NCBI GenBank assembly: GCA_900321775.1
Contig: ONXE01000091.1
Location: forward strand, 1-15,003
Direction of reading: 5' to 3'
From: an uncultured Bacteroidales bacterium
GTDB lineage: Bacteria > Bacteroidota > Bacteroidia > Bacteroidales > Paludibacteraceae
DNA length: 15,003 nt
Below the pieces are notes generated by a model. That model was not told the DNA's origin. It saw nothing but the letters and a program-made list of their open reading frames with translations, and made no database searches. This document shows positions 7,273 through 15,003 of this stretch, in pieces; position 1 is the first letter of the stretch; each line of letters begins with the position of its first letter. Made by a program: the position numbers and the translations under genes.

Positions 7273-8312
7273 TTAGAGGAGTTTGACAAAATCGTCGAAG
7301 AGGAACTCGGTGTCCACGGGTCCGGAGCATGCTTCAGGGTGGAACTGTGCCGAGAACCACGGTTCGGAGATGTGTCGGATGCCCTCGTTGGAGTTGTCGT
7401 TCATGTTGACAAACAGCGGTTCCCACTCCTTGGAGAGGTTTGCGAGGTGATGAAGCAGCGGTTGGTGCCCACCATGCGCACGGGCTGGTTGTGTGAGCGG
7501 TGTCCGTAGGGCAGTTTGTAGATGGTGGCTCCCGCCGCTTTGCCTAAGAGTTGGTTGCCCATACAGATACCCGCGATGGGTTTGTGGGTGAGCATGTAGG
7601 TGCGGATATGGTCCACGAGCACGCTGCATGTGTTGGGGTCGCCGGGGCCGTTGGACAGGAATAGACCATCGGCTTCGATGGTGTTGAAGTCGTAGTCCCA
7701 GGGCACGCGAATGACCTCTACGTTCCGATTGATGAGACAGCGGATGATGTTGTGCTTGACGCCGCAATCCACGAGGATGACTTTCTTCGGCGCGCCCTCG
7801 TTGTAGCGGATGACCTCTTTGCAGGACACCTGTGCCACAAAGTTGACGCCTTCGTACTGTGCCTCGGGTGCGGGTTCACAACCCTCAATCTCGATGGACC
7901 CCATCATCACACCCTGCTCGCGCAGAAGCATGGTCAGGGCACGGGTGTCGATGCCTGTGATGCCCGGCACTCCCTCGCGGATGAGCCAGTCGGCAAGTGT
8001 CTCTTTGCCGTTCCAGTGGCTGAACTCGCCACTATACTCGCTGCAGATGATAGCCCGCGCGTAGATGCGGTCGGACTCCATAAACGTGGCCAGGCCGTCC
8101 TCGCGAAAGGAGAACTCCGGCACGCCGTAGTTGCCGACGAGCGGATAGGTGAGTGTCATAAGCTGGCCCGCATAACTGGGGTCGGTCAATGACTCGGGGT
8201 AACCCATCATAGCCGTGTTGAAAACCACTTCGCCACTGACGGGCACATCCGCGCCAAAACTATACCCCTGAAAAACGGTGCCGTCGCTGAGCCGTAATAG
8301 TGCTTTTTTCAT
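7273..8312 (-). pseudogene. carA: Carbamoyl-phosphate synthase small subunit, frameshifted by internal deletion
   Basis: CarA hydrolyses glutamine and channels ammonia to CarB. The start at 8312 (MKKALLRLSDGTVF) is chosen over an ATG at 8321 because it matches the family, has GGAG 5 nt upstream, and overlaps the purA stop by 1 bp (TAATG). Frame 1 reads normally through SNGPGDP (220-226), nucleophile Cys250 in AGICMGNQLL, and YGHRSHNQPVRMVGTNRCFI, up to Q291 (codon 7440-7442), then runs into nonsense and stops at 7401. The family sequence resumes in another frame at LSKEWEPLFVNMND and carries the catalytic His/Glu in SAQFHPEACSGP, ending at 7273. The NHGYAVD-like segment is missing. The frame change requires loss of 3n+1 bases; family length suggests about 25. 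Frame 1 alone makes a 303-residue product without His/Glu. This is either a true mutation or an assembly fault. Confidence 0.85.
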
Positions 8313-9607
8313 TATCTCCATATAGTTGCTTCGCGATCCGGACCGACAGAGAGAATCTTAATCGGGGTGCCCAATTCGCGCTCCAAGAAATTCACGTAGT
8401 TAATAAATGCTTCGGGCAGTTCCTCCTCTTTGGTGCAATGAGAGAGGTCTTTCTGCCAGCCGGGGAACTCCTCATAGACGGGCTCGATGTCCTTGTCAAT
8501 AGAGAAGGGGAAGTCGCGTGTGAGTTCACCTTTCACCTTGTAGGCCGTGCAGGCTTTGATGGTCGGGAACGAGTCGAGGACGTCGGATTTCATCATGATA
8601 AGGCTTGTGACGCCGTTAATCATAATGGTGTAGCGCAGGGCTACCAGGTCGATCCATCCGCAGCGACGCTCGCGACCTGTGACTGCGCCGTATTCGTGGC
8701 CGATGGCGCGAATCTTGTTCCCGGTCTCGTCGAACAGTTCTGTGGGGAACGGTCCGGCTCCGACGCGCGTGCAGTACGCCTTGAAGATGCCATACACTTC
8801 GCCGATGCGGCTTGGGGCGAGTCCCAGACCCGTACATGCGCCGGCACAGATCGTGTTGCTGGAGGTGACGAACGGATAGGAACCGAAATCCACGTCCAGC
8901 AGCGAGCCTTGTGCGCCCTCGCAGAGGATAGACTTACCCTCAGCCAGACACTTGTTGGCGAAATGTTCGCTGTCGATGAAGCGGAACGTGCGCAGGTAAT
9001 CTATGCCTTCCATCCACTCTTTCTCCAACGCTTCGAGGCCGTCCAGCGAGACAGGCGTTCCGCCTTTGGCCACTGCTGCTGCGTTGAGGGAGTTGATCAT
9101 CTCCAGATGACGGTCGCGGGCTGCGGCATACTTCTCGGCGAAGTTGTCGAGTATATCTCCCACGCGGAGGCCGTTGCGGCTCACTTTGTCGGTGTACGTA
9201 GGCCCGATGCCTTTGCCGGTTGTGCCAATCTTGGCCTTGCCCTTGGCGGCCTCGTTGGCTTGGTCAAGCAGGCGGTGTGTGGGCAGAATAAGGTGCGCTT
9301 TCTTGGAGATAAGCAAGCGCTCTTTGAGGTTGTGGCCGGAAGTGGCCAACTCCTCTGCCTCTTTCTGGAAGAGAATCGGGTCGAGGACTACACCATTGCC
9401 TATGAGGTTGAGTTTGTCGCCCTGGAAAATACCTGAAGGAATGCTGCGAAGCACGTATTTCTGCCCGTCAAACTCGAGTGTATGGCCGGCATTGGGACCT
9501 CCCTGAAAACGCGCTACCACATCGTATTTGGGTGTGAGGACATCCACCATTTTGCCTTTGCCCTCGTCGCCCCATTGTATGCCTAAAAGAACATCCGCTT
9601 TTTTCAT
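8312..9607 (-). CDS. purA: Adenylosuccinate synthetase
   Basis: 431 residues from the chosen start, the typical length. PurA joins IMP and aspartate with GTP to form adenylosuccinate, the first step from IMP to AMP. Motifs: QWGDEGKGK (11-19) with the catalytic Asp14, GPNAGHTL with the catalytic His42, and the IMP-loop signature GTTGKGIGPTYTDK (128-141) followed by the conserved Arg (KVSR). The C-terminus reads GPDREATIWR. An in-frame ATG at 9622 (MQTNN extension) is possible, but the start at 9607 (MKKADVLL) fits the family and is preceded by an A-rich stretch. It begins 20 bp after the purB stop and its stop TAA overlaps the carA start ATG by one base, so it is co-transcribed with both. Confidence 0.96.
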   Translation of the reverse strand: MKKADVLLGIQWGDEGKGKMVDVLTPKYDVVARFQGGPNAGHTLEFDGQKYVLRSIPSGIFQGDKLNLIGNGVVLDPILFQKEAEELATSGHNLKERLLISKKAHLILPTHRLLDQANEAAKGKAKIGTTGKGIGPTYTDKVSRNGLRVGDILDNFAEKYAAARDRHLEMINSLNAAAVAKGGTPVSLDGLEALEKEWMEGIDYLRTFRFIDSEHFANKCLAEGKSILCEGAQGSLLDVDFGSYPFVTSSNTICAGACTGLGLAPSRIGEVYGIFKAYCTRVGAGPFPTELFDETGNKIRAIGHEYGAVTGRERRCGWIDLVALRYTIMINGVTSLIMMKSDVLDSFPTIKACTAYKVKGELTRDFPFSIDKDIEPVYEEFPGWQKDLSHCTKEEELPEAFINYVNFLERELGTPIKILSVGPDREATIWR

Positions 9608-9627
9608 GTTATTTGTTTGCATAGAAT

Positions 9628-10920
9628 TTATATGCCCAATTGGTTAAAGATATAATCGACGTTTTTCATATAATACTCGAGGGTGAAGCAACCGTCAATC
9701 TCTTCTGCTGTGAGGTGTTTCATCACTTCGGGTGTTTGCTTGAGGAGGTCCTGCATCTGGCCGCCTTCCATCAGGGTGCGCATCGCTACCGGTTGTACCA
9801 GATCGTAGGCCTGTTCGCGCACGAAACCTTTGCCGATCAGGGCGTTCATCACGCGTTGTGCGAAGATGGCTCCGTGGGTGAGGCCGATGTTGTGCAGCAT
9901 ATTCTCGGGATAGACGACGAGGTTGTCGAGGATGCCCATCAGTCGTGCCAACATGTAGTCGAGCAGGATGGTTGCGTCAGGCAGGACGATACGCTCGGTA
10001 GAAGAGTGCGAGATGTCGCGCTCGTGCCAGAGGGCGATGTTCTCGGAGGCGGTACACATATATCCCCGCATGACACGTGCGCAGCCGCAGATGTTCTCCG
10101 AGGAGATGGGGTTACGCTTGTGCGGCATGGCCGAGGAACCTTTCTGCCCCTTGCGGAAGGCCTCTTCCACTTCGCGCACTTCCTGGCGCTGCATGTTACG
10201 TATCTCGAGGGCAATCTGCTCCAGCGAACCTGCGATGACCGCAAGCGTGGCGAGGTAGAAAGCGTGACGGTCGCGGCCAAGGACCTGCGTGGCAATCTTT
10301 GCGGACTCGATGCCCAAGTGTTCGCACACATAGGTCTGAATGGCGGGAGGGATGTTGGCGTAGTTGCCTACGGCACCTGACAGTTTGCCGGCCTCGACGC
10401 CCTTGGCGGCCATCTCGAAGCGTTCGATATTGCGCTGCATCGTGGAATACCACAACGCCCATTTGAGTCCGAAAGAGGTGACGTCGGCGTGCATGCCGTG
10501 CGTGCGACCGATGACCGGGGTATATTTGAATTCGTTAGCGCGCTTCTTCAGCACTTGGACAAACTGCTGCAAGTCGTCCCTAAGGATGGTGTTGGCTTGC
10601 TTGAGCAGGTAGCCGTTGGCGGTATCTACCACATCGGTAGAGGTGAGGCCGTAATGCACCCATTTGCGTTCCTCCCCCAGCGACTCGCTGACGGTACGGG
10701 TGAAGGCCACTACATCGTGGCGGGTGACCTCTTCTATCTCGTGAATGCGGTCCACATTGAAAGTGGCGTTGGCACGCAGTTTGGCTACGTCCTCTTTGGG
10801 AACGACACCCAGTTCTGACCAAGCCTCAGCCGCGAGTATCTCTACCTCGAGATAGGCTTTGAACTTGTTCTCTTCGGTCCATATGTTGCGCATTGGTGCG
10901 CGGGAATAACGATCTATCAT
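9628..10920 (-). CDS. purB: Adenylosuccinate lyase
   Basis: 430 residues, matching the shorter Bacillus-type PurB (about 430) rather than the roughly 456-residue E. coli type. It splits fumarate from SAICAR and from adenylosuccinate, so it serves both the IMP pathway and the AMP branch beside purA. It belongs to the aspartase/fumarase superfamily; visible motifs are TRHDV (66-70) with His68, GLTSTD (91-96), GRTHG (138-142) with the general acid/base candidate His141, and the signature GSSAMPHKRNP (261-271) with Ser263 on the mobile loop. The N-terminus MIDRYSRAPMRNIW is standard, supporting ATG at 10920, only 3 bp after the purT stop. Translational coupling with purT is likely. Intact, nothing odd. 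Confidence 0.97.
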   Translation of the reverse strand: MIDRYSRAPMRNIWTEENKFKAYLEVEILAAEAWSELGVVPKEDVAKLRANATFNVDRIHEIEEVTRHDVVAFTRTVSESLGEERKWVHYGLTSTDVVDTANGYLLKQANTILRDDLQQFVQVLKKRANEFKYTPVIGRTHGMHADVTSFGLKWALWYSTMQRNIERFEMAAKGVEAGKLSGAVGNYANIPPAIQTYVCEHLGIESAKIATQVLGRDRHAFYLATLAVIAGSLEQIALEIRNMQRQEVREVEEAFRKGQKGSSAMPHKRNPISSENICGCARVMRGYMCTASENIALWHERDISHSSTERIVLPDATILLDYMLARLMGILDNLVVYPENMLHNIGLTHGAIFAQRVMNALIGKGFVREQAYDLVQPVAMRTLMEGGQMQDLLKQTPEVMKHLTAEEIDGCFTLEYYMKNVDYIFNQLGI

Positions 10921-10923
10921 GTT

Positions 10924-12105
10924 TTATTTGACGTTATAGGAAATACAATTATAGGCTTTCTCGACCTTGGCGAGGGCTTTCTCGACCGACTCGTCGGTAG
11001 CCAGAACCACGCCGTAACGACGGTGTCCGTGGACCTCGGGTTTGCCGAAGATACGCAGTTGGGTGCCCGGAATAGCAAGGGCGTTGTCGAGTCCTTCGAA
11101 GGTGACCTCCGTACCTTCGCCCTCGATGACGATGGCTTTGCTGGCAGAGGGTCCGAAGAAGCGGATCTCGGGGATAGGCAGGCCAAGGACAGCACGGGCG
11201 TGAAGAGCGAACTCGCTGAGATCCTGGCTAATCATCGTGACCATGCCGGTGTCGTGTGGACGGGGGCTGACTTCGGAGAAAATCACTTTGTCGCCCTGTA
11301 CGAACATCTCCACTCCGAAGATGCCGAATCCGCCGAGTGCGTCGGTAACGGCCTTGGCAATCTTTTGCGCATCTTCCAGCGCTTTCGGCGTCATAGCCTG
11401 CGGCTGCCACGACTCGCGGTAGTCGCCGTCCACCTGATGGTGACCGATGGGGTTGAGGAAGGTGGTGCCGCCGATATGACGTACGGTAAGCAACGTTATC
11501 TCGTAGTCGAAATGGATGAAACCCTCTACGATAACGCGTCCTGCTCCGGCGCGGCCACCTTGCTGGGATGTGGTCCAGGCGGTTTCAATCTCGGCCTCGG
11601 TGTGAATAGTGGACTGTCCGTGACCGGAGGAAGACATAATCGGCTTGACCACACACGGAATACCTATCTCGCGCACGGCTGCGATAAACTCATCATGGTT
11701 GTCGGCGAACTTATAGGGCGCTGTAGGCAGATGGAGGTCTTCGGATGCCAAACGGCGAATGGCCTCACGGTTCATGGTGAGGAAAGCGGCGTTGGCTGTA
11801 GGAATGACGTGATAGCCTTCTTTCTCGAGTTCGACGAGCGTAGGAGTGGCGATGGCTTCTACCTCGGGAATGATGAGCGAGGGATGCTCCTGCTCCACTA
11901 TTTCGCGGAGACGTTTTCCGTCCAGCATGTTGAACACGTAGGAGCGGTGAGCTACTTGCATGGCCGGTGCGTTGGCATAGCGGTCGCATGCGATAACTTC
12001 GACGCCATAGCGCTGGAGTTCGAGGGTTACTTCTTTGCCTAATTCTCCACTTCCGAGCAGCAAGGCACGAGTGGCAATGGGTGTGAGGGGTGTTCCGATT
12101 TTCAT
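10924..12105 (-). CDS. purT: Formate-dependent phosphoribosylglycinamide formyltransferase (GAR transformylase 2)
   Basis: 393 residues, almost the same as the E. coli enzyme (392). PurT makes formyl-GAR from GAR, formate and ATP and so replaces folate-dependent PurN in the third purine step; use of formate suits an anaerobe that produces it. It is an ATP-grasp protein: N-terminal GSGELGKE (18-25), glycine-rich ATP loop MSSSGHGQS (157-165), GFGIFGVEMFV (259-269) and EVSPRPHDTG (278-287) with the metal-binding glutamate. The EVSPRPHDTG form and lack of PurK-type features set it apart from PurK. ATG at 12105 follows the folD stop by 10 bp and the stop is 3 bp from purB. No purN lies in the window. 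Confidence 0.96.
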   Translation of the reverse strand: MKIGTPLTPIATRALLLGSGELGKEVTLELQRYGVEVIACDRYANAPAMQVAHRSYVFNMLDGKRLREIVEQEHPSLIIPEVEAIATPTLVELEKEGYHVIPTANAAFLTMNREAIRRLASEDLHLPTAPYKFADNHDEFIAAVREIGIPCVVKPIMSSSGHGQSTIHTEAEIETAWTTSQQGGRAGAGRVIVEGFIHFDYEITLLTVRHIGGTTFLNPIGHHQVDGDYRESWQPQAMTPKALEDAQKIAKAVTDALGGFGIFGVEMFVQGDKVIFSEVSPRPHDTGMVTMISQDLSEFALHARAVLGLPIPEIRFFGPSASKAIVIEGEGTEVTFEGLDNALAIPGTQLRIFGKPEVHGHRRYGVVLATDESVEKALAKVEKAYNCISYNVK

Positions 12106-12115
12106 ATTTGTGTGA

Positions 12116-12964
12116 TTATTTGTTTATTCTACGTTGATAACAAACGATGGTGTTACGCATGAGCATCGCAATGGTCATAGGTCCTACTCCTCCGGGGACG
12201 GGTGTGATGGCTCCGGCTACGGGCTCGACGGAACGGAAGTCCACGTCGCCGACCAGTTTGCCTTCGGCGGTGCGGTTAATACCCACGTCAATGACGGTAG
12301 CGCCGGGTTTGACCATGTCGGCCGTAATCATCTCGGGGCGCCCTACGGCTACTACGAGGATGTCGGCCTGGCGACATACGGCTGCCAAGTCGGCGGTGCG
12401 ACTATGGGCGATAGTGACCGTGCAGTTCTTGTCCAGAAGCAGTTTGGCCACGGGTTTCCCTACGATGTTGCTGCGGCCTACGACTACGGCGTGACGTCCC
12501 TGAAGGGGTGTGCCGGTTTGTTCCAGCAGCGCCATGACACCCATAGGCGTGCAAGGCACGATTGCCTCTTGTCCCAGCCAGAGTCTGGCCACGTTGGTGG
12601 GATGGAAACCATCCACATCTTTTTCGGGAGAGATGGCGTCGATGATGCATTGCTCGTCGATATGTTTGGGGAGGGGCAGTTGGACCAGAATTCCGTCCAC
12701 GCCGGGGTTTTCGTTGCGCTCGCGAATGACTCGAAGCAGTTCGTCCTGCGTGGTCGTCTCGGGCAGGGAGATGAGTTCGCCGTCGAAGTCGCAGTACTCG
12801 GTTGCTTTGATTTTGCTGCGGACGTAGGACATGCTGGCGGGGTTCTCGCCCACGAGAATAACGTCGAGGCAAGGTTTGCGGCCGTATTGCGCGGTGAGGG
12901 CAGTTACCTGCTCGCGAATCTGTTCTTTGAGGTTTTGTGCTATTTGTTTGCCGTCTATAATCAT
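12116..12964 (-). CDS. folD: Bifunctional methylenetetrahydrofolate dehydrogenase / methenyltetrahydrofolate cyclohydrolase
   Basis: 282 residues, normal for FolD. It oxidises 5,10-methylene-THF with NADP and hydrolyses the product to 10-formyl-THF, the formyl donor for PurH in the same cluster. Motifs: SYVRSK (46-51), holding the catalytic Tyr47/Lys51 pair, VQLPLPKH (94-101), DVDGFHP (116-122), the Rossmann segment VVGRSNIVGKP (161-171) and the family signature TPVPGGVGPMT (254-264). Its ATG overlaps the purD stop by 4 bp (ATGA), a sign of translational coupling. Its position between purD and purT links folate C1 supply with purine synthesis. Intact. Confidence 0.97.
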   Translation of the reverse strand: MIIDGKQIAQNLKEQIREQVTALTAQYGRKPCLDVILVGENPASMSYVRSKIKATEYCDFDGELISLPETTTQDELLRVIRERNENPGVDGILVQLPLPKHIDEQCIIDAISPEKDVDGFHPTNVARLWLGQEAIVPCTPMGVMALLEQTGTPLQGRHAVVVGRSNIVGKPVAKLLLDKNCTVTIAHSRTADLAAVCRQADILVVAVGRPEMITADMVKPGATVIDVGINRTAEGKLVGDVDFRSVEPVAGAITPVPGGVGPMTIAMLMRNTIVCYQRRINK

Positions 12965-14211
12965 AATGCCCAGTGTGCTATATCTGTTCTGTAGAAGAGG
13001 TTGTCGCAGTGGATTTTTTGTATTTCAGCGTATACGCGCTGCTGTGCTTCGGGGATATCCTTGCCGTGGGCGATACACATGAGTACGCGTCCGCCCTTGG
13101 TGAGCAGATGCCCGTCGCGGAGTGTCGTGCCCATATGAAGCACGAGGCCGTCGAAGTCGTTTACGCCGGTTATCTCTGCGCCTTTGGTGTAGGAGCCCGG
13201 GTAGCCTTTGGAGGCCATGACTACGCCTACCGTGGCCTGTTTTTTCCACTGAAGCGGCTGAAGTGGTTCGCCGGTGGCGATGGCGTGGAAGAGGGTGTAA
13301 GCATCGGTCTCGAGCAAGGGGAGAACGACTTCCGTCTCGGGGTCACCGAAACGAGCGTTGAACTCGATGACGCGGATGCCTTCGGGTGTCTTCATCAGTC
13401 CGCCGTAGAGAACTCCTGTAAGGGGTTTGCCTTCAGCGACCATTGCGTCTGCCACTTTTTGCAGAATATGCGTAAGCGCCCACTGCTCTTCGTCAGCGCT
13501 GATGAACGGCAGGGGAGTATAGGCGCCCATACCGCCCGTGTTGGGGCCGAGGTCGCCGTCGTAGGCACGTTTGTGGTCCTGACTGAGGGGCATGGGATAG
13601 ACGCGACTATGATCCACGAAGGCCATGAAGGAGAACTCCGGGCCTTGGAGGAAGTCTTCGATCACCACTTTGCCTTTGCCGAACGCCTCTCCCACAAGCA
13701 TGTCGCGGAGAGTGTTGTCCGCCTCGGCCTCGTTCTGCGCTATGACCACGCCTTTGCCGGCAGCCAGGCCGTCGTATTTGAGAACCGTGGGATAAGTCCC
13801 GCGGGAACGAACGTAGGCGATGGCTTCGTTGTAGTCGGCGAAACTGCGGTACGCGGCTGTAGGCACATCGTGACGTGCCATGAGTTGTTTGGCAAACTCC
13901 TTGCTGGACTCAATCTGTGTGGCGGCTTTGGTGTGTCCGAAGATGGGAATCCCTGCCGCGCGGAAGGAGTCCACCACGCCTGCGGCGAGACTGGCTTCGG
14001 GTCCTACGACGCAGAGGTCAATCTGCTGCTGTTGTGCGAAGGCGAGAAGGGCCGGAACGTCGGTGTCGGCGATGGCCACGCACTCGGCAAGTGAGGCGAT
14101 GCCCGCATTTCCGGGAGCGCAGAAGATATGGTCCACTTGTGCGCTGCGGCTGAGGGCATATACGATGGCGTGCTCGCGTCCGCCTGATCCTATGACTAAA
14201 ACTTTCTTCAT
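12961..14211 (-). CDS. purD: Phosphoribosylamine-glycine ligase (GAR synthetase)
   Basis: 416 residues, typical of single-domain PurD. It joins 5-phosphoribosylamine and glycine with ATP to give GAR, the step after PurF and before PurT. ATP-grasp features: N-terminal GSGGREHA (8-15), VGPE (69-72), KYDGLAAGKGV (145-155), QDHKRAYDGD followed by LGPNTGGMGAY (211-231), and the family signature RFGDPE (287-292) with the metal-binding residues. Not fused to PurM or PurN. ATG at 14211 gives MKKVLVIGSGGREH, the standard N-terminus. It is 23 bp downstream of purH, in a spacer that duplicates the purH end, and overlaps folD by 4 bp. Intact. Confidence 0.97.
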   Translation of the reverse strand: MKKVLVIGSGGREHAIVYALSRSAQVDHIFCAPGNAGIASLAECVAIADTDVPALLAFAQQQQIDLCVVGPEASLAAGVVDSFRAAGIPIFGHTKAATQIESSKEFAKQLMARHDVPTAAYRSFADYNEAIAYVRSRGTYPTVLKYDGLAAGKGVVIAQNEAEADNTLRDMLVGEAFGKGKVVIEDFLQGPEFSFMAFVDHSRVYPMPLSQDHKRAYDGDLGPNTGGMGAYTPLPFISADEEQWALTHILQKVADAMVAEGKPLTGVLYGGLMKTPEGIRVIEFNARFGDPETEVVLPLLETDAYTLFHAIATGEPLQPLQWKKQATVGVVMASKGYPGSYTKGAEITGVNDFDGLVLHMGTTLRDGHLLTKGGRVLMCIAHGKDIPEAQQRVYAEIQKIHCDNLFYRTDIAHWAL

Positions 14212-14212
14212 C

Positions 14213-14250
14213 AGTGTTTGAAATGAATGCTCGGTTAGTGTTTGAAATGA
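14213..14250. repeat. 14-bp direct repeat at the purH-purD junction
   Basis: AGTGTTTGAAATGA occurs at 14213-14226 and again at 14237-14250. On the minus strand the second copy encodes the end of PurH (HFKH and stop), and the first lies in the spacer directly before the purD ATG. The copies are 24 bp apart, suggesting a small tandem duplication at the gene end. Confidence 0.75.
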
Positions 14251-15003
14251 CGCATGCCGGTGAAGAGCATGGCTATGTGGTGTGCGTTGGCGGCCTCGAT
14301 ACTCTCTGCATCGCGAACGCTTCCGCCGGGTTGAACAATAGCTTTTATCCCGTACTCGGCAGCCGTTTCGACGCTGTCGGCGAAGGGGAAGAAGCCGTCA
14401 GAGCCCATGACCAGTCCGGCCTGGCGGATGTCGAGTCCTTCGGCCCGGAGGGACTCTTCGGCCTGCTTGAGGGCAATGCCGGCAGAGCCTACGCGGTTCA
14501 TCTGTCCTGCTCCTACACCATAGGTGCGGCCGTTCTTGACGACCACGATGGCGTTGGATTTGACATGTTTGACGATGCGCCATGCGAACTGCAGGTCTGT
14601 CATCTGGGAGTCAGTCGGCTTGGTGTCGGTGACGCACATTTCCGGCTTGAGGGTGAGTGTCTCTGTGTCAAGTTGCTGCGCCAGAAGCCCGCCGTTGACG
14701 GAGACGTACTGCATCTGTTTGGTGTTGGCGGAGGACATATCCACTTCGAGAAGTCGGAGGTTCTTTTTCGTGGTCAGCACATCGAGGGCTTCCTGTGTGA
14801 AGGAGGGAGCCATGATGATCTCGAGGAAGATGGGATGCATCAGCTCCGCCATCTGTTTGGTAACCTCGCAGTTGGTAGCTACGATGCCTCCGAAGATTGA
14901 CACTTTGTCGGCCTCGTAGGCTTTGGTCCATGCCTCTACACCATCTTTGCCGATGGCTGCTCCGCAGGGGTTCATGTGCTTGAGTCCCACGCAGAACGGT
15001 GTG
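14235..15003 (-). CDS. purH: Bifunctional AICAR formyltransferase / IMP cyclohydrolase, C-terminal part (5' end beyond window)
   Basis: The frame is open to the right edge; about 255 residues are visible and the N-terminal IMP cyclohydrolase domain lies outside. The GTG at 14990 is a valine inside the protein, since TPFC precedes it in frame and the match continues. PurH formylates AICAR with 10-formyl-THF and closes the ring to IMP, the last two steps. The visible part is the transformylase: KHMNPCGAAIG near the start, with the catalytic Lys-His pair, SIFGGIVA, IIMAPSFTQEAL, KKNLRLLE, FFPFADSVE, and the C-terminal AIVQPGGSVRDAE and MLFTGMRHFKH. PurH usually ends in an RHFRH-like motif, so the end is complete. 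It is the first gene visible of the minus-strand run; the promoter is out of view. FolD downstream supplies its cofactor. Confidence 0.96.
   Translation of the reverse strand, partial: TPFCVGLKHMNPCGAAIGKDGVEAWTKAYEADKVSIFGGIVATNCEVTKQMAELMHPIFLEIIMAPSFTQEALDVLTTKKNLRLLEVDMSSANTKQMQYVSVNGGLLAQQLDTETLTLKPEMCVTDTKPTDSQMTDLQFAWRIVKHVKSNAIVVVKNGRTYGVGAGQMNRVGSAGIALKQAEESLRAEGLDIRQAGLVMGSDGFFPFADSVETAAEYGIKAIVQPGGSVRDAESIEAANAHHIAMLFTGMRHFKH

Noticed and set aside
8300..9436. Plus-strand open frame (378 codons) opposite purA
   Set aside because: Shadow of purA, which has full family motifs; no recognisable features of its own.
11023..14094. Plus-strand open frames at 11023-12042, 12134-12994 and 12973-14094, and a similar one at 2969-3877
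   Set aside because: All lie opposite well-supported genes (purT, folD, purD, purC), share the same bias-driven composition and match no family.
1..15003. CRISPR array, rRNA, complete IS element, defence system
   Set aside because: No spaced direct-repeat array, rRNA-like stretch, transposase or known defence gene was found on reading the window.

Overview
The window looks like a chromosomal stretch of a Bacteroidales-type bacterium (phylum Bacteroidota). Grounds: a DUF3987-like gene of the kind common in gut Bacteroidales, start codons preceded mostly by A-rich stretches rather than clear Shine-Dalgarno sites, AT-rich repeats of ATTGTCAAT/GTCCAAT type in the gaps of a moderately GC-rich background, and a PurF homologue of the MxGFFG kind that I associate from memory with Bacteroidales. 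The exact genus cannot be fixed from the sequence.

Left part (1-1392, plus strand): the 3' end of a DUF3987-like gene with a C-terminal winged-helix-like segment, a long imperfect inverted repeat, an unrecognised 136-residue protein, an 11-bp tandem array running across that gene's stop codon, and a nested hairpin. This looks like accessory DNA next to the conserved region.

Right part (1393-15003, all minus strand): one head-to-tail run, in transcription order purH (5' part beyond the right edge), purD, folD, purT, purB, purA, carA (disrupted), carB, purC, purF-like. From purH to carB the genes overlap or sit no more than 24 bp apart, so they are probably one operon. The two last gaps (carB-purC and purC-purF) are 116 and 112 bp and hold two copies of the same AT-rich intergenic repeat.

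The products cover de novo purine synthesis: PRPP amination (PurF-like), GAR synthesis (PurD), formate-dependent GAR formylation (PurT), SAICAR synthesis (PurC), adenylosuccinate/SAICAR lyase (PurB), the last two steps to IMP (PurH), and the branch to AMP (PurA). FolD supplies 10-formyl-THF for PurH. CarA/CarB make carbamoyl phosphate for pyrimidines and arginine. PurL, PurM and PurE/K are not in the window.

Most notable: the PurF-like protein keeps the PRPP-binding site and the four likely Fe-S cysteines but has lost the glutaminase nucleophile (Ala at position 2) and other glutaminase residues; carA has an internal deletion of about 25 bp that removes the NHG motif and shifts the frame; and purC is bracketed by direct repeats exactly 1060 bp apart. 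I found no entirely new multi-gene system.
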